NCBI GenBank assembly: GCA_040756375.1
Contig: JBFLZC010000007.1
Coordinates: forward strand, 62,001 to 126,000
Length of the DNA: 64,000 nucleotides
DNA from: VGSG01 sp040756375
Lineage (GTDB): Bacteria; Desulfobacterota; Desulfomonilia; Desulfomonilales; Desulfomonilaceae
Direction of reading: 5' to 3'
The notes below the pieces were generated by a model. The model was not told the origin of the DNA. It was given only the letters and a program-made list of their open reading frames with translations, and did not search any database. Position 1 is the first letter of the stretch, and each line of letters opens with the position of its first letter. Shown in pieces: positions 27,771-37,300 of this stretch. The translations under genes were made by a program, and so were the position numbers.

Positions 27771-29020
27771 CGTCGATTGAGGATTACGCCGAGATAGTGG
27801 GTGAAGATGTGGTTCAGCACTTGCGCCAGCTTGCCGAACCACTCAAGGGACTTAAAATCGTGCACGTGAATTCCACTCGGCAAGGTGGAGGGGTTGCCGA
27901 AATTCTCGACAAACTGGTGCCTCTCAAACAGGATTTGGGTCTCGATGCCCGGTGGGAAGTAATCACGGGCGACGAGGCATTCTTCGAGTGCACCAAGAAC
28001 TTCCACAACGGGTTACAAGGCAAACATGCGCCCATGCCGGATTCCGCACTCAAAGTCTTTGAATCCACGAACGAGCGGAATGCGGAAGAGCTTAGAAAAA
28101 TACTGGAAGAGGCGGACATTGTATTCATTCATGATCCCCAACCGCTTCCTCTCCTGCAACACACACCTAACCGCAAAGGAAAATGGATCTGGCGCTGCCA
28201 CATCGATCTGAGCCATCCGTACCGCCCCATGTGGAAGTACCTGCGCCGATTTGCGATTCAGTACGATGCGAGCATCTTCTCTCTAGCGGACTTTGCTCAG
28301 CCCATGTCCCATACCCAGTATCTCATTCCGCCCAGCATCGATCCCTTGAGCGACAAAAACAAGGAACTGGCCAGGAGCGAAATCGAAGGCGCCAGGAACA
28401 GATTCGACATCGACCCGGAACGACCCACGATGCTCCAGGTCTCTCGGTTTGACCGGTTCAAAGACCCGATCGGCGTAATCAGAGCGTACAGGCTTGCGAA
28501 GGCGTTCGCGCCCGCATTGCAACTGGTCCTGGCTGGGGGTGGGGCTACTGATGACCCTGAAGGCGAAGTCGTCCTGGCCGAAGTGCGAGAAGAAGCGAAT
28601 AGCGACCAAGATGTCCACATCCTCCTCTTGCCCTCGGATGCGCATCTGACCATAAACGCGCTTCAGCGAGCTTCTGATTTCGTGATGCAGAAGTCGGTCC
28701 GCGAAGGATTCGGTCTTACGGTAACCGAGGCTCTGTGGAAGGCTAGACCCGTCATTGGCGGCAATTGCGGCGGCATACGCCTCCAGGTGGTCAATCATCA
28801 CACCGGCTTTCTCGTGAACACTCCACAGGGAGCTGCTCTGCGCATCCGACACTTTCTCCAGCGCCCGGAAGTCGCCAAAGAGATGGGTAGGAAAGGTCGT
28901 GAATTCGTGAGGCAGAACTTCCTGATTACGAGGGACTTGCGAGAGCATTTGAGCCTCATGGTAGCTCTTATCATGGGGGATGAAGAGAGAATCGCGCTGG
29001 AGATGAAAGCGTCGGCCTGA
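27767..29020 (+). CDS. treT: trehalose synthase, glycosyltransferring type (GT4)
   Basis: 417 residues from ATG 27767, which overlaps the preceding stop; a longer frame from 27671 is a shadow of the upstream gene. GT-B fold features are KIVHVNSTRQGGGVAEIL near residue 27, VFIHDPQPLPLL, the WRCHIDLSHP motif, PPSIDPLSDKN, and the donor-site stretch VQKS-type (VMQKSVREGFGLTVTEALWKARPVIGG). These match TreT, which joins NDP-glucose and glucose to trehalose, reversibly. It gives a second trehalose route besides TreYZ. Family is firm; donor nucleotide not deducible. Confidence 0.87.
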   Translation: MTSIEDYAEIVGEDVVQHLRQLAEPLKGLKIVHVNSTRQGGGVAEILDKLVPLKQDLGLDARWEVITGDEAFFECTKNFHNGLQGKHAPMPDSALKVFESTNERNAEELRKILEEADIVFIHDPQPLPLLQHTPNRKGKWIWRCHIDLSHPYRPMWKYLRRFAIQYDASIFSLADFAQPMSHTQYLIPPSIDPLSDKNKELARSEIEGARNRFDIDPERPTMLQVSRFDRFKDPIGVIRAYRLAKAFAPALQLVLAGGGATDDPEGEVVLAEVREEANSDQDVHILLLPSDAHLTINALQRASDFVMQKSVREGFGLTVTEALWKARPVIGGNCGGIRLQVVNHHTGFLVNTPQGAALRIRHFLQRPEVAKEMGRKGREFVRQNFLITRDLREHLSLMVALIMGDEERIALEMKASA

Positions 29021-29069
29021 CACGCTCCTGGGCTTCTGAAACCACTTTCACCAGGGCAGGCAGGACAGC

Positions 29070-30785
29070 ATGGAAAACGCTCGTATTGCGGAAGTCTTCG
29101 ATAAGATCGCGGACCTGCTCGAGCTGAAGGGCGACAATCCTTTCCGCGTGCGCTCGTACCGAACTGCCGCTCTCACCGTGAAGGATCATTCCGAGCGGCT
29201 TGAAGACATGGTCCGCCAAGGAAAGGACCTGACCAAGATCCCGCACGTCGGGGAAGCCATCTCCAAGAAAATTCAAGAGATCGTTGCTCGCGGAACGTGC
29301 AAACGCCTGGAGGAATTGGAACAGGAAGTTCCGGCATCCTTGCTTGAATTGCTGCGCGTGCCTCAGCTCGGCCCTCGTAAGGTGGCACTCCTGTATGACA
29401 AGCTCTCCATAAGCTCGCTTGATGACCTGAAAAGAGCAGCTCAGGAGCACAAAATTCGGGACCTGCCCGGAATGGGGTCAAAGACCGAAGAGAATATCCT
29501 CAAGGGCATCGAGACGGTGGAAGCAGGCGTAGGCCGGTACCTGCTCTCCGCCGCGTATGAACATGCCGCGTCCATCGGCAGACATCTCGATGCCGTAAAG
29601 ACAATAAAGCGATGGGAGGTGGCCGGCAGCTTCCGACGTCAAAGGGAGACGATAGGCGACCTGGACATCTTGGTTCAAGCCAAGGACCGGAAAAAGGCTG
29701 CGGATGCGATCGTCAGCTATGAGGAGATCGAAGAGGTGCTTGGCAAAGGCCACGAGAAGATCAGCGTGCGGCTGCACAACAGCTTGCAGATCGATGTGCG
29801 CTTCTTTGAACCTGATTCTTTCGGCTCCGCGCTTGCCTATTTTACCGGATCCAAGTCGCACAACGTGGCTTTGCGGAAACGGGCTCAGCAGAAAGACTGG
29901 AAGCTCAACGAATACGGTCTATTCGAAGGTGACCGCCCAATAGCAGGCCAGACCGAAGAATCGCTATACAAGTGCTTTGACCTGCCCTGGATACCCCCAG
30001 AGCTTAGGGAAGACCGAGGCGAGCTGGAAGCTGCCGAGCAGGACCGGCTCCCCAAGCTTGTCGAGCTTGGCCAGATTCGCGGGGATCTCCATGTGCACAC
30101 CACTGCCAGCGACGGAATCAATACTCTGGAGGAGATGGTCGAGGCTGCCCGTCAGATGAATTACCAGTACTTAGGCGTTACGGAGCATTCCAAAGCAGTT
30201 ACCGTGGCTCACGGTTTAGACGAAGACGCGGTTCTCAGACGGATCGAAGAGATCCGAGAATTGAACGAGTCGCTGAAGGATTTCTGGGTTCTCGCGGGCC
30301 TGGAAGTGGACATCTTAAAGAACGGCGCGCTGGACATCGATGAAAAGGTGCTTGCCGAGCTTGATTGGGTAGTGGCAAGCGTGCATTTCCACTTCAACCT
30401 TGATGAACAATCCATGACTGATCGGCTGCTTGCCGCGATTCGCAGCGGGGTTGTCCACTGCCTGGGGCATCCGCTGACCAGACTTATCGGCGCACGCGAC
30501 CCGATCAAGTTCGATATGGAAAAGGTCCTTGGAGCCTGCGCAGAAAACAAGGTCTGGATCGAGATCAATGCCCAACCCGACCGTCTGGATCTTCCCGACA
30601 TCCACTGTCAGCTTGGCAAGGAATTAGGCGCAGGCTTCGCCATTGGCACGGATGCGCACCGCCAGGCAGACCTGAACTTCATGAAGTTCGGCATCGCTGT
30701 GGCCCGACGAGGATGGCTAGAAAGGACCGACGTGCTGAACTCGTGCACAATCAAGCAACTCAAGCAGAAACTCAAGAAGCCATAG
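29070..30785 (+). CDS. polX: DNA polymerase X family protein with PHP domain
   Basis: 571 residues, the normal size of bacterial PolX. Two HhH segments near the N-terminus (IPHVGEAISKKI, LPGMGSKTEENI), the nucleotidyl-transfer motif VAGSFRRQRETIGDLDILV (near residues 182-200) with a further Asp in LQIDVRFF, and a C-terminal PHP domain beginning DLHVHTTASDG (near 339) with GVTEHS, GLEVDI, and GTDAHRQADL. PolX fills short gaps and its PHP part has 3'-5' exonuclease activity, acting in base-excision repair. Its last codons overlap by 14 bases with the convergent gene at 30772. Confidence 0.93.
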   Translation: MENARIAEVFDKIADLLELKGDNPFRVRSYRTAALTVKDHSERLEDMVRQGKDLTKIPHVGEAISKKIQEIVARGTCKRLEELEQEVPASLLELLRVPQLGPRKVALLYDKLSISSLDDLKRAAQEHKIRDLPGMGSKTEENILKGIETVEAGVGRYLLSAAYEHAASIGRHLDAVKTIKRWEVAGSFRRQRETIGDLDILVQAKDRKKAADAIVSYEEIEEVLGKGHEKISVRLHNSLQIDVRFFEPDSFGSALAYFTGSKSHNVALRKRAQQKDWKLNEYGLFEGDRPIAGQTEESLYKCFDLPWIPPELREDRGELEAAEQDRLPKLVELGQIRGDLHVHTTASDGINTLEEMVEAARQMNYQYLGVTEHSKAVTVAHGLDEDAVLRRIEEIRELNESLKDFWVLAGLEVDILKNGALDIDEKVLAELDWVVASVHFHFNLDEQSMTDRLLAAIRSGVVHCLGHPLTRLIGARDPIKFDMEKVLGACAENKVWIEINAQPDRLDLPDIHCQLGKELGAGFAIGTDAHRQADLNFMKFGIAVARRGWLERTDVLNSCTIKQLKQKLKKP

Positions 30786-31464
30786 CAGCGTTGTAGCGCC
30801 GCAGGATTTCTTTGACTTCGTCGTCCGAGAGGTCGTGAAAATCTTCGTAGTATGAAGCCACCGCGAACGGCCCCACTTCCTGCGCAAAGAGACAGAAGAT
30901 ACTGTCGAAGTAGCTCCGCGCAGCCAGAATCGACCGATAGGGCGATACCGGTATTGCCAGCACCAGCCGACGAGGGCTCAGCTTTCGTACCATCGTAGCC
31001 GCGGCAATCATGGAGTACCCGGTCGCAAGGCCATCATCCACCATGTACACCACCTTTCCCGCAGCCGGAGGAGCTAGGTCATGGCCCACGTATGCTCGGG
31101 CCCTGCGGCGGACTTCTTCTCTGACCTCTTCGGTTATAGATTCGATTTCTTTCTCCGTCACCCCGTAGTGCTCGACCACCGGCGCGTTGAGAATGCGGCT
31201 TCCGTCGATCGCGACCGCGCCGAAGCCCATCTCGGGGGAGCTCGGTATTGGGAGTTTTCTGACAAGCACCGGTTGCAGCGGAACGCGGATCCGCTTTGCC
31301 AGTACCTCTGCCACGGGAACTCCGCCTCGGGGAAGAGCCAGAACCAGAGATTCCGAGGTTTCAGAAGGGTTAACGTAGTCCGCGAGTCTCTGCCCCGCGT
31401 CTTGACGGTCTTTGAACGCAACAATTGGCCGGAAAACGACCTTTTGGGTGTGGATTTCAGTCAC
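30772..31464 (-). CDS. phosphoribosyltransferase-domain protein
   Basis: 230 residues. A type-I PRTase fold is visible: LVLALPRGGVPVAEVLAKRI, VRKLPIPSSPEMGFGAVAIDGS, and the PRPP-binding loop as VVYMVDDGLATGYSM (near residue 140). Such proteins occur beside erythromycin-esterase or hydrolase modules in other bacteria; here it stands alone. It ends inside the 3' end of polX on the other strand. The substrate is unknown. Confidence 0.83.
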   Translation of the reverse strand: MTEIHTQKVVFRPIVAFKDRQDAGQRLADYVNPSETSESLVLALPRGGVPVAEVLAKRIRVPLQPVLVRKLPIPSSPEMGFGAVAIDGSRILNAPVVEHYGVTEKEIESITEEVREEVRRRARAYVGHDLAPPAAGKVVYMVDDGLATGYSMIAAATMVRKLSPRRLVLAIPVSPYRSILAARSYFDSIFCLFAQEVGPFAVASYYEDFHDLSDDEVKEILRRYNAAMAS

Positions 31465-31556
31465 GGGTATGCGGCTCCAGCAATGGTGCGGCGGGTCGGC
31501 CTAGTGTGATTGGATGATGGCTCCTGCCAAAAAACAATTCGAATCTGAAGGGGTTT

Positions 31557-32147
31557 TTATAATTTGACCCGGTTTTCCAGAGCCCGCCCTAACGTGAGCG
31601 GATCGGTGTATTCGAGTGAGCTCCCCACCGGGATCCCGTACGCGATGAGCGAAACGGTGACACCCGTTCCCTTCAATTGATCCCGTATAAAGCCCGCGGT
31701 CGATTCTCCTTCCACCGTTGGATTCAGGGCCAGGATAACCTCTTCCACCCCGCCTTTCTTGACTCGTTCAATCAATTCCGGAAGACGGATGTCATCAGGT
31801 CCGATGGCTTCCAGAGGCACGAGTACTCCGTGGAGCACATGATACAAGCCGCGAAAAATGGCTGATTTCTCGATGGTGAGCACGTCCAACGGCGTCTCAA
31901 CGACGCAGAGCCGGGTTGAATCACGCCGCGGATTGGAGCAGATCCCGCACGGGTCCACGTCGGTCAGATGGAAGCAGACAGAGCAGAGCTTCAATTCCGC
32001 CTTCACAGCCTTGATCGACTCGATGAGGCTCTGGATCTCGTCCACGCCCGCGTTGAGGATATAGAATGCGTAACGAGTCGCAGTCTTCTCACCGACCCCG
32101 GGAAGTCTTTTCAAAGCTTTTACCAGAGAATCAAGCGGACCGAGCAC
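31557..32147 (-). CDS. recR: recombination mediator RecR
   Basis: 196 residues, the standard RecR length. An HhH segment at the N-terminus (LKRLPGVGEKTATRYAFYIL), the zinc finger (CSVCFHLTDVDPCGICSNPRRD), and the Toprim domain (LCVVETPLDVLTIEKSAIFRGLYHVLHGVLVPLEAIGPDDI, VILALNPTVEGESTAGFI). RecR with RecFO loads RecA on single-stranded gaps. It follows ybaB by 39 bases, the usual ybaB-recR order. The dnaX gene often found upstream is absent. Confidence 0.96.
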   Translation of the reverse strand: MLGPLDSLVKALKRLPGVGEKTATRYAFYILNAGVDEIQSLIESIKAVKAELKLCSVCFHLTDVDPCGICSNPRRDSTRLCVVETPLDVLTIEKSAIFRGLYHVLHGVLVPLEAIGPDDIRLPELIERVKKGGVEEVILALNPTVEGESTAGFIRDQLKGTGVTVSLIAYGIPVGSSLEYTDPLTLGRALENRVKL

Positions 32148-32186
32148 AGCAGCTGCTCCAACTCGTGGAATTTAAGCACGGATATA

Positions 32187-32498
32187 TCACGTGAGGCCCG
32201 GCAATTTGATACCGCCCGTCAGTTTCGCGACCTCTTCGGTGACCATCTCCTTGGACTTCCTCAGCGCGTCATTCACGGCGGCGGCCACCAATTCCTCAAG
32301 CATTTCGATATCGTCGGCCGATACCAACTCTCTTTCTATTTGCACCGAGATGATTTCCTGTGCACCGCTTGCTTCCACTTTTACCATGCCGCCACCGGCT
32401 TCGCCGACGACGCTCCTCTGGGCCAACTCTTCTTGGAGCGCGCTGATCTTGGCTTGCAGGCCGGCGGCTTGCTGCATTAGGTCCTTAATTCCGAGCAC
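32187..32498 (-). CDS. YbaB/EbfC nucleoid-associated protein
   Basis: 103 residues with the family core: MLGIKDLMQQAAGLQAKISALQEELAQRSVVGEAGGGMVKVEASG, then SVQIERELVSADDIEMLEELVAAAVNDALRKS. Small dimeric DNA-binding protein co-transcribed with recR. About 240 bp upstream show no gene. Confidence 0.93.
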   Translation of the reverse strand: MLGIKDLMQQAAGLQAKISALQEELAQRSVVGEAGGGMVKVEASGAQEIISVQIERELVSADDIEMLEELVAAAVNDALRKSKEMVTEEVAKLTGGIKLPGLT

Positions 32499-32757
32499 TG
32501 GAGGGTCCTCCGGGTGTGTTGATTTTGCTGTCGGATATTGCGTCCCGTGGCTTCACACGGATCGACTCCGGTCGCGGAATCGAGTACACAGAGAAAGTCC
32601 GCATCGCCGCCTACATCCTATCGGCTTATCCGGGCTTTGTCGTATGATGCCTGAATTCCATGAGCAGTTCTAGCAGATACTGCCCAGAGAGGCAATTTGG
32701 TCGAATGCAGACCCGGAAGCTCCAAAGGTTTCGCCCGATATGGAAACGCGAGGCAAG

Positions 32758-34125
32758 ATGACCAAGCCCGTCGTGCTTCTCTTCAATCCTTGGATCTACG
32801 ATTTCGCGGCATACGACCTCTGGGCTCGGCCGCTGGGACCGCTCGTGCTCGGCACCAGACTGCGAAAGCTCGGGTGGGAGCCTGTGCTCCTCGACTGCCT
32901 TGACAGCGACCATCACGCGGCCGGTTCGGTTAAGATGAAATCCCATGGACAGGGCCGATTCCCAAAGACTCAGATTCCCAAACCGGAGCCGCTAAAGCAC
33001 GTGCCCCGACGATATAGCCGGTACGGTCTTGGCTGGGAGCAGGTCAAGAATGAGCTCCGTTCTATGCCTGAACCCAGAGCCATCTTCGTGACCGGCCTCA
33101 TGACCTACTGGTATCCCGCGGTGCATGACGCCGTTCGGCTCCTCAAGGAGACCTTTCCCGATGTCCCGGTGCTCCTGGGCGGGGTATATGCGACGCTGCT
33201 ACGTGAACATGCGCAAGCCCACTGCCCGGTTGACGCAATCGTTCCGGGGCCCGGCGAAGCCGCGCTGTCCCGCGTGCTGTACGAGCATACTGACCTGGAA
33301 CCACAGAGTAAAATGGACAAAGTCGAACTCGAATTTAGCCCTGCCCTGGACCTCATGCGAACCGTCCGCTTCCTGCCGTTGCTCACTTCCCGAGGCTGCC
33401 CCTTTCGGTGCTCGTACTGTGCGTCAGCAAGGCTAGTCGATCGTTACGTGCGACAATCGCCCGACCGCGTGGTCGCGGAAATAGAACAAGCATGGCTCTG
33501 GTACGGCGTGCGCGATATCGCACTCTACGATGATGCCTTCCTCGTGGACCCACACCGTCATGCGCTGCCCATCCTCCGTAAGGTCGCGCACAAAGTCCCA
33601 GGCATGAGGTGGCATTCGCCCAACGGGATGCATTGCTCGGGGATTGACGCGGACGTGGCCCAAGCGATGAAAGCGGCCGGTTTCGAAACGATTCGACTCG
33701 GGTTTGAGTCTTCGTCCGATCTCTTCCACGAACGCACCGGCGGCAAGACGAGCAGACAGAGCTTCCTCGCTGCGGTGAAGCACCTGCAAGAGGCCGGCTT
33801 CGACGCGCGCCGCATCGGAGCCTATCTCATGGTGGGTCTGCCCGGGCAGACGCGAGATCAAATCGAAGAAGACGTTGAATTCGTGCTCCAGGCAGGGGCT
33901 CTGCCAAAGTTGGCGGAGTATTCGCCCATTCCGGGCACTGCCTTGTGGGAATCGGCTCTGAAGCACAGCCCTTACCCAATCGACAAGGAGCCGCTATTCC
34001 ATAATTGCTCACTTCTCCCAACAGCAGGACCTGATGTGGACTTCGCGTTTCTTCAAAGGACGCGTCAGCGGATTAGCGAGCAGGTCGGAAGGAGGGTCGA
34101 TGGAGAACCGTTTACTGGAGAGTGA
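32758..34125 (+). CDS. B12-binding-domain radical SAM protein
   Basis: 455 residues from ATG 32758 (an in-frame ATG at 32740 is possible). N-terminal cobalamin-domain-like region (VVLLFNPWIYDF, LGTRLRKLGWEPVLLDCLDS, VLLGGVYATLL), then the radical SAM motif TSRGCPFRCSYC near residue 218, IRLGFESSSDLFHERTGGKTSR, and YLMVGLPGQTRDQIEEDVEF. Not closely similar to the radical SAM protein at 15762. Function unknown; positioned alone ahead of the Hdr locus on the same strand but more than 200 bp away. Confidence 0.88.
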   Translation: MTKPVVLLFNPWIYDFAAYDLWARPLGPLVLGTRLRKLGWEPVLLDCLDSDHHAAGSVKMKSHGQGRFPKTQIPKPEPLKHVPRRYSRYGLGWEQVKNELRSMPEPRAIFVTGLMTYWYPAVHDAVRLLKETFPDVPVLLGGVYATLLREHAQAHCPVDAIVPGPGEAALSRVLYEHTDLEPQSKMDKVELEFSPALDLMRTVRFLPLLTSRGCPFRCSYCASARLVDRYVRQSPDRVVAEIEQAWLWYGVRDIALYDDAFLVDPHRHALPILRKVAHKVPGMRWHSPNGMHCSGIDADVAQAMKAAGFETIRLGFESSSDLFHERTGGKTSRQSFLAAVKHLQEAGFDARRIGAYLMVGLPGQTRDQIEEDVEFVLQAGALPKLAEYSPIPGTALWESALKHSPYPIDKEPLFHNCSLLPTAGPDVDFAFLQRTRQRISEQVGRRVDGEPFTGE

Positions 34126-34259
34126 CTGCGGGTCACGCATGGCACTGTTGCCGAAATCATCAATCTGAGTTGAGCCTGGTGGTGCACAACGCATCATGGT
34201 GTAGATAATGTATTGATATTGCGATATTTATCTATGACAAAACCTCCCCAGGCGAGTGT

Positions 34260-34288
34260 TGACAGGCATGAGCTTAGCTGATAGATTA
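34260..34288 (+). promoter_or_regulatory. candidate sigma-70 promoter for the Hdr locus
   Basis: TTGACA at 34260-34265, a 17-base spacer, and TAGATT at 34283-34288, about 60 bases before the first hdrA start. The -35 box is perfect and the -10 box matches four of six positions. Confidence 0.5.
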
Positions 34289-34347
34289 GAGAAGTCCATC
34301 GCAGACTATCCCATCGCTGCAAAATCATCGGAAAAGGTGTAGTGCTT

Positions 34348-37300
34348 ATGGCCCAGCCTAAGGACGTGGTCGGTGCGGCTCTTGTTGTGGGCGGAGGCAT
34401 AGCTGGAGTTCAGGCGTCGTTGGACCTTGCCGAATCAGGTTACAAGGTCTACCTGGTGGAAAGTCAAACGGGAATCGGCGGGCGTATGGCCCAGCTTGAT
34501 AAAACCTTTCCAACCAATGACTGCTCGACCTGCATTTTCTCTCCCAAGTTGGTGAGTGTCGGACAGAATCCGAACATCGAACTGCTCTCATATGGCGAAG
34601 TGGACGATGTCGCAGGCGACGAAGGACACTTCAAGGTCAGGATCCGCCAGAAATCCCGATACATATACAAGGACAAGTGCAAGGCGTGCGGCGACTGCGC
34701 CACTGCGTGTCCTGTCGCGGTCCCCAATCAGTTCGATCAGAAGATCAGCAACCGCGCGGCAACATACAGGCTTTTCCCGCAAACCATACCGCAGTCTTTC
34801 GTTATCGATAAAGCCGATCGCGCGCCGTGCGTGATCGCGTGCCCTGCTCACATCAATGTGCAGGGCTATGTGGCGCTGATCAGCAAGGGCAAATACAAGG
34901 AAGCCGTCGAGCTTATTTACAGGAATCTGCCTTTGCCGGGCGTGCTGGGCCGTGTTTGTCCGCACCCGTGTGAAAAGGTCTGCCGCAGAGGCCTCAAGGA
35001 CCAGCCGGTTTCCATCTGTAAGTTGAAACGCTTTGCAGCGGATCAGGTCGATTATTCGACGCTTACTCTTCCGGAAATACAGCCGAAACCTGAAAAAGTA
35101 GCGATCATCGGCTCGGGTCCCGCAGGCCTTTCATGCGCTTACTACCTGGCACTCGAAGGGTACAAAGTCACCATCTTTGAGGCCGGGCCCGTCTTGGGAG
35201 GCTGGCTGCGGGTAGGCATCCCGGAGTACCGCCTGCCCAGAGATTTGCTCGACAAAGAGATCCAGCACATTCTCGACCTTGGAGTGGACGCGCGGACCAA
35301 TATGCCGCTGGGACCCAATCTGACTATCACCGATCTCAAGGCTCAGGGCTACAAAGCCGTGTATCTTGGCGTCGGCTGTCAGAAGGGCGCGACCCTGAAC
35401 ATAAAGGGCGAAGAAGCCCAAGGCGTTATCCAGGGCGTGGACTTCCTGAGACAAGCTGCGCTGGGCGCCTCTTCCAACAATATCAAAAAACCCGTGGTCA
35501 TCGGCGGCGGAAACGTAGCGATTGACGCCGCACGCACGCTGGTGAGGCTTGGCTCTAACGAGGTGACGATCCTGTACAGGCGATCTCGTGATGAGATGCC
35601 CGCGTACGCGGAGGAAGTGTCGGCCGCTCTGGAAGAAGGCGTCAAGATCCAGTTCCTGGCAGCGCCTGTGGAAGTGACGACCAACGGCAGCAATGCAGTT
35701 CAAGGGCTCAAGTGCATCAGGATGGAGCTTGGCCCCGCGGACCAGACGGGCCGGCGGCGACCGGTGCCGGTTGAAGGCTCTGAGTTTGTAATAGAGACCG
35801 ACGCGGTGATTCCGGCGATCGGTCAGGTGATCGATCCCGATCTGTGGGAAGGTGCCCCGGGCCTGGCTAGGAGCCCGTGGAATACCATTCAGGTCGACCC
35901 GGTCACCGCAGCAACTGCAATCGATGGAGTGTTCGCAGGCGGCGACGCAGGAACAGGCCCGGCAACGGTGGTGGAAGCAGTCGGCGCTGGACACGAAGCG
36001 GCCATATCCATTGCTCGGTACCTCCGCGGTGAAGACGTGGCAGCAGGACGTCCGGCCAAAACGCCCGAACACCGTGAATATCCGCCGATTCCTGAAATGA
36101 AAGCCGAGGCCAGGGCCGTCAATCCCGAGCTTTCAGTCTCGGAGCGGATGAAGAACTTCGGTGAAGTGGAGCTGGCCTTTTCAGAAGAAGAGGCGCTCAG
36201 AGAAGCCAACCGCTGCCTCAACTGCGGTGTCTGCTCCGAATGTATGGAGTGCGTGAAAGCTTGCCCTGCCGGAGCAATCGATCATTCCATTCAAGACGAG
36301 TACCTCGACGTGGATGTGGGAACCATCATCCTCTCCACCGGGTACGAGCTGATCGATCCGTCGAAAATTCGGGGTGAATTCTCATACGGCAAAGCTCCGA
36401 ACGTGATCACCAACATGGAATTCGAGCGCATGTTGAGCGCTTCGGGCCCGTACGCGGGTGAGGTGAAGCGTCTTTCAGACGGCCATCACCCGAAGAAGAT
36501 CGCATGGATTCAGTGCGTGGGATCGAGGGACCCGCAGCATGGAATGCCGCATTGCAGCGCGGTCTGCTGCATGGCTTCCATCAAGGAGGCGGTCATTGCC
36601 AAAGAGCATGACCCCAATGTGGAACCCACTATCTTTTACATGGACATGCGCGCGTACGGTAAGGACTTCGACGCATACTACGAGCGAGCCAAGAACCAAG
36701 GCGGCGTGCGGTTTATCAGGTCCATGGTGAGCCGAGTGGTGGAAGACCCCAAGACCCACAACCTGAACATCACCTATGTGGATGACAATCAGCAGCTTGC
36801 GGCCGAGTCCTTCGATCTCGTAGTGCTGGCGGCCGGCTTGACCACGTCGTGTGAGTCGCGGGAGCTTTCGGAAAAGCTCGGCATAGACCTCAATGAATCC
36901 TTCTTTGCGTCAACGGACAGCTTCCGGCCGGTAGAAACCAGCCGTCCGGGCGTGTTCGTGGCCGGGATGCTCCAAGGTCCCAAGGACATTCCGCAAACGG
37001 TCATGGAAGCTTCCGCGGCCGCAGGCGCATCGTCGCGGCTCCTCGCTTCCGCGCGAAACACCATGACCACAAAAGAGCAATTTCCGCCGCAGCGAGACGT
37101 TGTCGGTGAAGAACCCCGCATCGGTGTGTTCATTTGTCGCTGCGGGATCAATATCGCCAACGTGGTGGATGTCCCGAGAGTGGTGGAGCACGTCAAGACT
37201 CTTCCTCACGTGGTATTTGCCGCGGAAAAGCTCTTCACCTGCTCGCAGGATACGCAGGAGGAATTCCTCAAGATTATCGAGGAGCACAAACTCAATCGGG

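Noticed and set aside
32499..32757. tRNA, SRP RNA or dnaX remnant upstream of ybaB
   Set aside because: No cloverleaf, SRP motif or DnaX-like peptide could be found in this gap.
35131..36072. 313-codon minus-strand frame inside the giant HdrA
   Set aside because: Antisense shadow of clear coding sequence with FAD and NAD motifs.
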